From the NCBI GenBank assembly GCA_002477945.1, contig DLLF01000036.1, forward strand, positions 108,038 to 172,037: DNA of 64,000 bases. The letters run 5' to 3'. Positions 61,201-64,000 of the stretch are shown here, one piece after another. This stretch comes from Bacteroidales bacterium UBA7569 (lineage in GTDB: Bacteria > Bacteroidota > Bacteroidia > Bacteroidales > Paludibacteraceae). A program made the position numbers and the translations under genes. Positions within the stretch are counted from its first letter, which is position 1; each line of letters begins with the position of its first letter. The notes beneath the pieces are model-generated. The model did not search any database. It worked only from the letters and a program-made list of their open reading frames with translations, and had not been told where the DNA came from.

Positions 61201-62428
61201 TGGTGTAGCGTGCGTCCACGGCTATGCCCTCACACGTATATTCGGGGACGGTCTCCCCGCTCTGCCGCTTGTTCTTCACTTCCACTTTGGTGATTTTGAA
61301 ATGGCACTGCGGGTAGATGTCGTCATAGAACTTGGTTATCTCTATGCCTGTGTTTACATTCGGGTTGCTCAACGCTCCGTGTGCGTCTGTGGTGATGGTC
61401 GCGGCGTTCTCTCCGTTCTTGTCGTGTACGTTGTAGGTGGTGTTCGGGTCAAGGCGCAGACGCTTTCCGAAGGTGGATTGCATCTGTGTGGTCTCGTCTA
61501 TACCCACAACGGATATGCCCGACATATTGCGGTCTGCTCCGTAAGGCACGATGACTTGCGGCACATCCGACCACGCTTGTGCATACTCTACACTCTTCAG
61601 TCCTCCGTTGAGATACGGACGGGCGAAACGGTCTGTGCCGTTGTTCTCCCATTCGTAGTCGGATAGCACTTGTGCGGTGTCCGCACTCTCACACTTGGCG
61701 AAATGGAGGGTGCAATTATGGCTCGCGTCCTCGGTGATAAACCACTCAGTATCTTTGCTGTCTTCGGTGTAGGAGTTTGCCACAGAGGTGCAGACATTGG
61801 CTATGTTGTCCCCACTGAACGAGAATGACACCAATTTGGTGTTGGGCGTGAGTTGTACGCCGTCGGGTTTTGCTCCGTTGGTGAATTTGCCGTTGGTAGC
61901 AATGCTTGCCAGCATTTCCTTGTAGTGTGAAGCAGGCAGGCGATTGGCGGCTTGTTCGATAGAGCCGATGATGATTTGGTAGAGGGTCTCCAATGTGCCG
62001 TTGATACTTATCTCGGGTTCGTCCCATACGTGCTGCTCTCCTCCCGCTCCTTTGACTACCACGTGGCGGTAACATATAGGCTTGGTCAGCATATTGGCAA
62101 TGGAGACAAACTTAACATCATAGGAGTAGTAAGCGGAAGATACGGACTCTTTTCCGTCTATCGTTTCTTTGAGACAGCCGTTGGGAGTGGGGCGGTAGGT
62201 CTCTTTGAGGAAGAACGTCTGTCCGTCGTACTCTATGAAAGCATACGTGTCGAATACGACTTTGTTGGGCAGTTTGAACACAAGGCGGACATAATCGTCG
62301 CCCATCAGTTTGGCACTACGCTCGCAGGAGTTTGTAATCGGGAACTCCACGCTTGTCTTTTCAGCGTCCGAATAGTACGCTTTACCTTGCGGGTTGTAGA
62401 TGCGGATTGTTTCGATAGGGTCTGTCAT
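58298..62428 (-). CDS. Prophage tail-tip/host-specificity protein
   Basis: Very large (1376 residues) phage structural protein, probably the tail-tip or receptor-binding unit. The N-terminal 550 residues (ETIRIYNPQGKAYYSD, VRLVFKLPNKVVFDTYAFIE, FLKETYRPTPNG) look like a baseplate hub. A helical middle (MNNAISDVTHTAGGLEQRAI) and a repetitive beta-rich distal part (HGYTAIEGGTITTEQIQDAS, IIARNGAEIIGNVRFKASD) suggest a fibre, and the end has a coiled-coil-like helix. The start ATG overlaps the stop of the upstream tail gene (ATGA). The last third is richer in A+T than the first. Confidence 0.75.
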   Translation of the reverse strand: MTDPIETIRIYNPQGKAYYSDAEKTSVEFPITNSCERSAKLMGDDYVRLVFKLPNKVVFDTYAFIEYDGQTFFLKETYRPTPNGCLKETIDGKESVSSAYYSYDVKFVSIANMLTKPICYRHVVVKGAGGEQHVWDEPEISINGTLETLYQIIIGSIEQAANRLPASHYKEMLASIATNGKFTNGAKPDGVQLTPNTKLVSFSFSGDNIANVCTSVANSYTEDSKDTEWFITEDASHNCTLHFAKCESADTAQVLSDYEWENNGTDRFARPYLNGGLKSVEYAQAWSDVPQVIVPYGADRNMSGISVVGIDETTQMQSTFGKRLRLDPNTTYNVHDKNGENAATITTDAHGALSNPNVNTGIEITKFYDDIYPQCHFKITKVEVKNKRQSGETVPEYTCEGIAVDARYTKEYLAQKGMFPLRIEEATTLSVRFESGFLNGREFEIANKTHKDQGSTGYSLKFTIVADGSIEDGTLIPSGNFKPNVGDQFALFNMKMPAEFVSLAKQDLAQRAYEELLDLQNTRPEVKCTSEPFTFMQHTVSFGAIMQVSSELFGDEPLVSRVIAYSYKLTSPSSVQFSLASAVMQGTLSEMNNAISDVTHTAGGLEQRAINLSRRGWRDANEVADMLDSITSEMMLVGNERYQFGFTSSIECVDSGNKFASLRVGYGSLQHTQEPYINYANKGLWEISGATLTKDVNGANLDPNTPYYLFAQVADDTNPARLILTTDAHKSESEDDVPYLLLGILSSEFEDRRVFSRTHGYTAIEGGTITTEQIQDASRNLIIDFQSNPPRIIARNGAEIIGNVRFKASDTKTAEQQLRDLGFDVEDAKWLNLYAGGDLSLNYLSAGFPIHKGLIQGLPEGTYKTAITSESNGKDGSVAFDGFENSCLVWFKAGAGNGHDVNDVLQGHKDEILAISNWGEDVTINESADVVVYTCIREVLQSVINGANPSEFPASGTWTINGIQIMGLVSATAINALNTAQGAQDGVDGLDYLKKAIAKGTTQVSGGLLLTNVLMLKDENNKITAGMSGMTGTTDNPEKVLLWGGGDYNDATNAAADTTGEYKKVNGTPITTLLKKDGTGKIGIFKISDTQAVIDVPNQGKVVIDASNDNGGIFIKDSSGVDKVVVTPNSVSAYKPVDNGLSSSKNTSDSIDFTGRNFTSSIKPLVSGTIRNFNTLISVTQYDGGTEAAEFQYTIEIIVNRSVVKQATGTWTTESGEKLTRNINNTFQDFAVTKNSEFTVRFGLLINTLDSSDTREVVITIKTAGEVTVGGSKTVIGLDGLISIYSDSRYFMVDNSGDTQNIIAKGLTADSGTAGDGSLYKSQNIIWAFEKLITTLKNIVNGVRSVGNNSSNATAWKAELDKAYNLIKEAGIIASS

Positions 62429-62871
62429 ACGGCTCTGTTATTTGGATTGGGTTCTGTAAATTTGATTGACACTTTGGCATAGCCATTCAACCCGAAATTG
62501 GCATAAGAGGATATACTCACATAGACCAATCGGTAGGTCTTGTTGAGTTCCGCCACGTGCAGTTCGTTCACGCCCGACGGACTGTTGCCGTTGTACTTGC
62601 CATTGACCAGCACGGTTGTAAGATTGTCTATTTCGCGCTGCAAGTCCACGACCGATGCGGCACGTAACAGGAACGGAATACTCAAGTCCTGTTTGGCTAC
62701 ACGGCGTTTGGAGGGAGTGGCGATGACGGACACACCGTGCGAGGCGGCATTGTCGTTGGTGGTGAGTGCCTTGTAGGCGGCAGGCTTCATCAGCACATTC
62801 AACGTGCCGTCCAATGCGGTGAGGTGATAGCGGGCTATGTCCTGCCCGTTGAGGGATATATGCAGTTTCAT
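62425..62871 (-). CDS. Phage tail-region protein
   Basis: No named family is assigned. ATG at 62871 gives 148 residues (MKLHISLNGQDIARYHL) and overlaps the preceding stop by 4 bp (ATGA); a longer frame from 62982 would run far into the upstream gene. Beta-rich with a central VDLQREIDNLTTVLVNGKY and YAKVSIKFTEPNPN, it fits a distal-tail or connector role between tape measure and tip genes. The position, not a recognised motif, supports the call. Confidence 0.6.
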   Translation of the reverse strand: MKLHISLNGQDIARYHLTALDGTLNVLMKPAAYKALTTNDNAASHGVSVIATPSKRRVAKQDLSIPFLLRAASVVDLQREIDNLTTVLVNGKYNGNSPSGVNELHVAELNKTYRLVYVSISSYANFGLNGYAKVSIKFTEPNPNNRAV

Positions 62872-63335
62872 ACTTTTCGGATTTTGATAATGGAACGATT
62901 GTCTCTGTGTATGATATTCACTTGGCTGTTGTCTTTCTGCCGTACACGTATCATAGTGGTGTAGTAGGCTACGAGAGAGCAATAACTATCATCTTGTAGG
63001 GTGATGTTATACAGTCCCGTCTTGGTTACAACAACACTGAGATTAGAGTGTCCGTAAGCGACTATGGGCTTCGTGGGATTGGTGATAGCACGTATAGCGT
63101 CTATGTAGCACCCGCACGCTTCCGCTTCGTCTTTGTAGTCAGAGAACCACTTGCGCACCCAGTCTATTTTCGGGATAGACTTGTATGCAAGAAACGCGCT
63201 GTACGTGTGCAGCACATCGATAAACTCCTGCAAGGTTGTGGCACGGTTGATGTCCGTGATACTCTCCTCGCAGAGTTCGTCTTGGTAGGTGGAAAGCAGG
63301 TCTGCTTTCATTAGTTGTAAGTATTCGGTTGTCAT
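62868..63335 (-). CDS. Phage tail-region protein, unrecognised
   Basis: 155 residues, starting TTEYLQLMKADLLSTYQDEL, with an Asp/Glu-rich helical N-terminal half and a beta-rich C-terminal half (SNLSVVVTKTGLYNITLQDD, RDNRSIIKIRK). The start overlaps the stop of the tape-measure-like gene by 4 bp and the end overlaps the next gene by 4 bp, so it belongs to a tight phage structural operon. No function is recognised; a chaperone or distal-tail role would fit its place. Confidence 0.55.
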   Translation of the reverse strand: MTTEYLQLMKADLLSTYQDELCEESITDINRATTLQEFIDVLHTYSAFLAYKSIPKIDWVRKWFSDYKDEAEACGCYIDAIRAITNPTKPIVAYGHSNLSVVVTKTGLYNITLQDDSYCSLVAYYTTMIRVRQKDNSQVNIIHRDNRSIIKIRKV

Positions 63336-64000
63336 AATCTCGATGTATTCTGTTGTATGGCTTTCAGTCTGTCGTTGGTGTCGGCAAGCAGAGCGGTGTT
63401 GTCGGCTATCACTTGGAGTTGGTCTAACTGCTCCTGTGCCACTTGGAGGGCGATACCCGAATTATACATCAGCGTTTGAAGACTTGCCACTTGCAGTTTG
63501 CTGTCTGCACCCAAATCAGCCACGGCGGTAACAAGCGTCTGTGCCGCTTCCACCACGTTTGCCCCCTCTATCTGCAAGGCGGTGAAACGTGCGTTGAGAG
63601 CGTCGGCGGTGTCCTGCGTCATCTGTCCGAAGCCCTCACTGCCCTCCGTGTCCGCGTCGTCCAGCAGACCGCGCTCGGACATAAGGTCGTAGTATTTCTC
63701 CGCAAGATACTTTGCTTTCTCCGATTGGGCATCGAACTCCGACATGATAGTGTCTATCTCCGACTGCGTGAGGTCGCCATTAGAGGTTAGGTTGTTTAAC
63801 TTCTTGAAAGTGTCATCGAACATATCCTGTATGGCGAGGGCGAGTTGCTGCTTCATCATCGTACGCATAAGGTCGTCCATAGTGTCCTCCCATACATCGT
63901 CTATCCCCTCACGCCCCTGCGCAAAGCCCTCAATGAGCGCGTCGGCAAGGTTTTCAGAGAATGATTGGAGGTTTGTACCCGACATATCCTCAATGAGTTG
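63332..64000 (-). CDS. C-terminal part of phage tail tape-measure-like protein (partial)
   Basis: The frame is open to the right edge: five codons (QLIED) precede the first in-window Met at 63985, so the start lies outside. The 222 visible residues are almost wholly helical and low in Cys/Pro. They include ADALIEGFAQGREGIDDVWE, MMKQQLALAIQDMFDDTFKK, ALNARFTALQIEGANVVEAA and LQVIADNTALLADTNDRLKA, a heptad-rich tail found at the end of tape-measure proteins of Bacteroidota siphophages. Position just upstream of tail-tip genes supports this. Confidence 0.65.
   Translation of the reverse strand, partial: QLIEDMSGTNLQSFSENLADALIEGFAQGREGIDDVWEDTMDDLMRTMMKQQLALAIQDMFDDTFKKLNNLTSNGDLTQSEIDTIMSEFDAQSEKAKYLAEKYYDLMSERGLLDDADTEGSEGFGQMTQDTADALNARFTALQIEGANVVEAAQTLVTAVADLGADSKLQVASLQTLMYNSGIALQVAQEQLDQLQVIADNTALLADTNDRLKAIQQNTSRL

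Overview
The window comes from a member of the Bacteroidota, most likely order Bacteroidales. The evidence is a SusC/SusD polysaccharide-utilisation locus, the Bacteroidota promoter form (TTG, 20 bp, TAnnTTTG) at nine sites, a giant Por-secretion (T9SS) style protein, the DUF4494-yggS pair, a DUF4105 (Lnb-type) membrane protein, a BY-kinase with a tyrosine tail, and weak or absent Shine-Dalgarno sequences. The genus cannot be fixed from sequence reading alone. A pectin locus next to secreted peptidase and adhesin-like genes suggests a gut or plant-fibre habitat (inference).

Layout. 1-7054 (minus): pectin PUL read as susC, susD, a PL1 pectate lyase and a GH28-like gene cut by the window edge. 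7745-9811 (plus): topB. 9955-14373 (minus): tyrS followed closely by a polysaccharide export lipoprotein and a Wzz/BY-kinase. 14374-15600: a 1.2 kb gene-poor, repeat-rich stretch with a strong orphan promoter, a heptamer tandem repeat, a possible small ORF and an inverted repeat. 15601-25994 (plus): secreted-protein island with a 2242-residue multidomain protein, a Ser/Ala-rich protein with a sorting-like C-terminus, a small secreted protein and an M6 metallopeptidase. 26418-32266 (plus): lipoprotein, TolC, HlyD and two ABC-2 permeases without an ATPase. 32563-37061: Dabb protein, ferritin, then pdxJ-exbB-exbD-tonB-like-DJ-1. 37626-37698 (minus): tRNA-Lys. 37857-45216 (plus): prfB, a secreted C1 peptidase overlapping a radical SAM gene, dnaE. 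45707-54584 (plus): fused Lnb-like/alkaline-phosphatase-like protein, DUF4494, yggS, TonB-dependent receptor, mutS. 54591-57430 (minus): yicC, gmk, nadD and an orphan lipoprotein of the radical-SAM-associated type. 57826-64000: the end of a prophage, with a possible cargo lipoprotein on plus and four tail genes on minus, three of their junctions being ATGA overlaps.

The least explained signal lies between genes. Seven intergenic sites carry an 11-bp tandem repeat (consensus CGACCCCTCAA). Four carry a 9-bp tandem repeat (consensus YCGTCYYAT) and three a second 9-bp repeat, with AATCGTA-rich stretches and a shared hairpin alongside. Every directional copy lies in the same orientation, whatever the direction of the neighbouring genes, and none was seen in the prophage part. 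This looks like a strand-polarised system of short-period intergenic repeats and is the main candidate for something undescribed.

How the genes work together: the PUL captures and cleaves pectin at the cell surface, drawing energy from an ExbB/ExbD/TonB-type motor such as the one at 34598-36513. The secreted island probably relies on the type IX system for export. The TolC-HlyD-permease set is an envelope efflux or export unit. The rest is mainly housekeeping for translation, replication, repair and cofactors.
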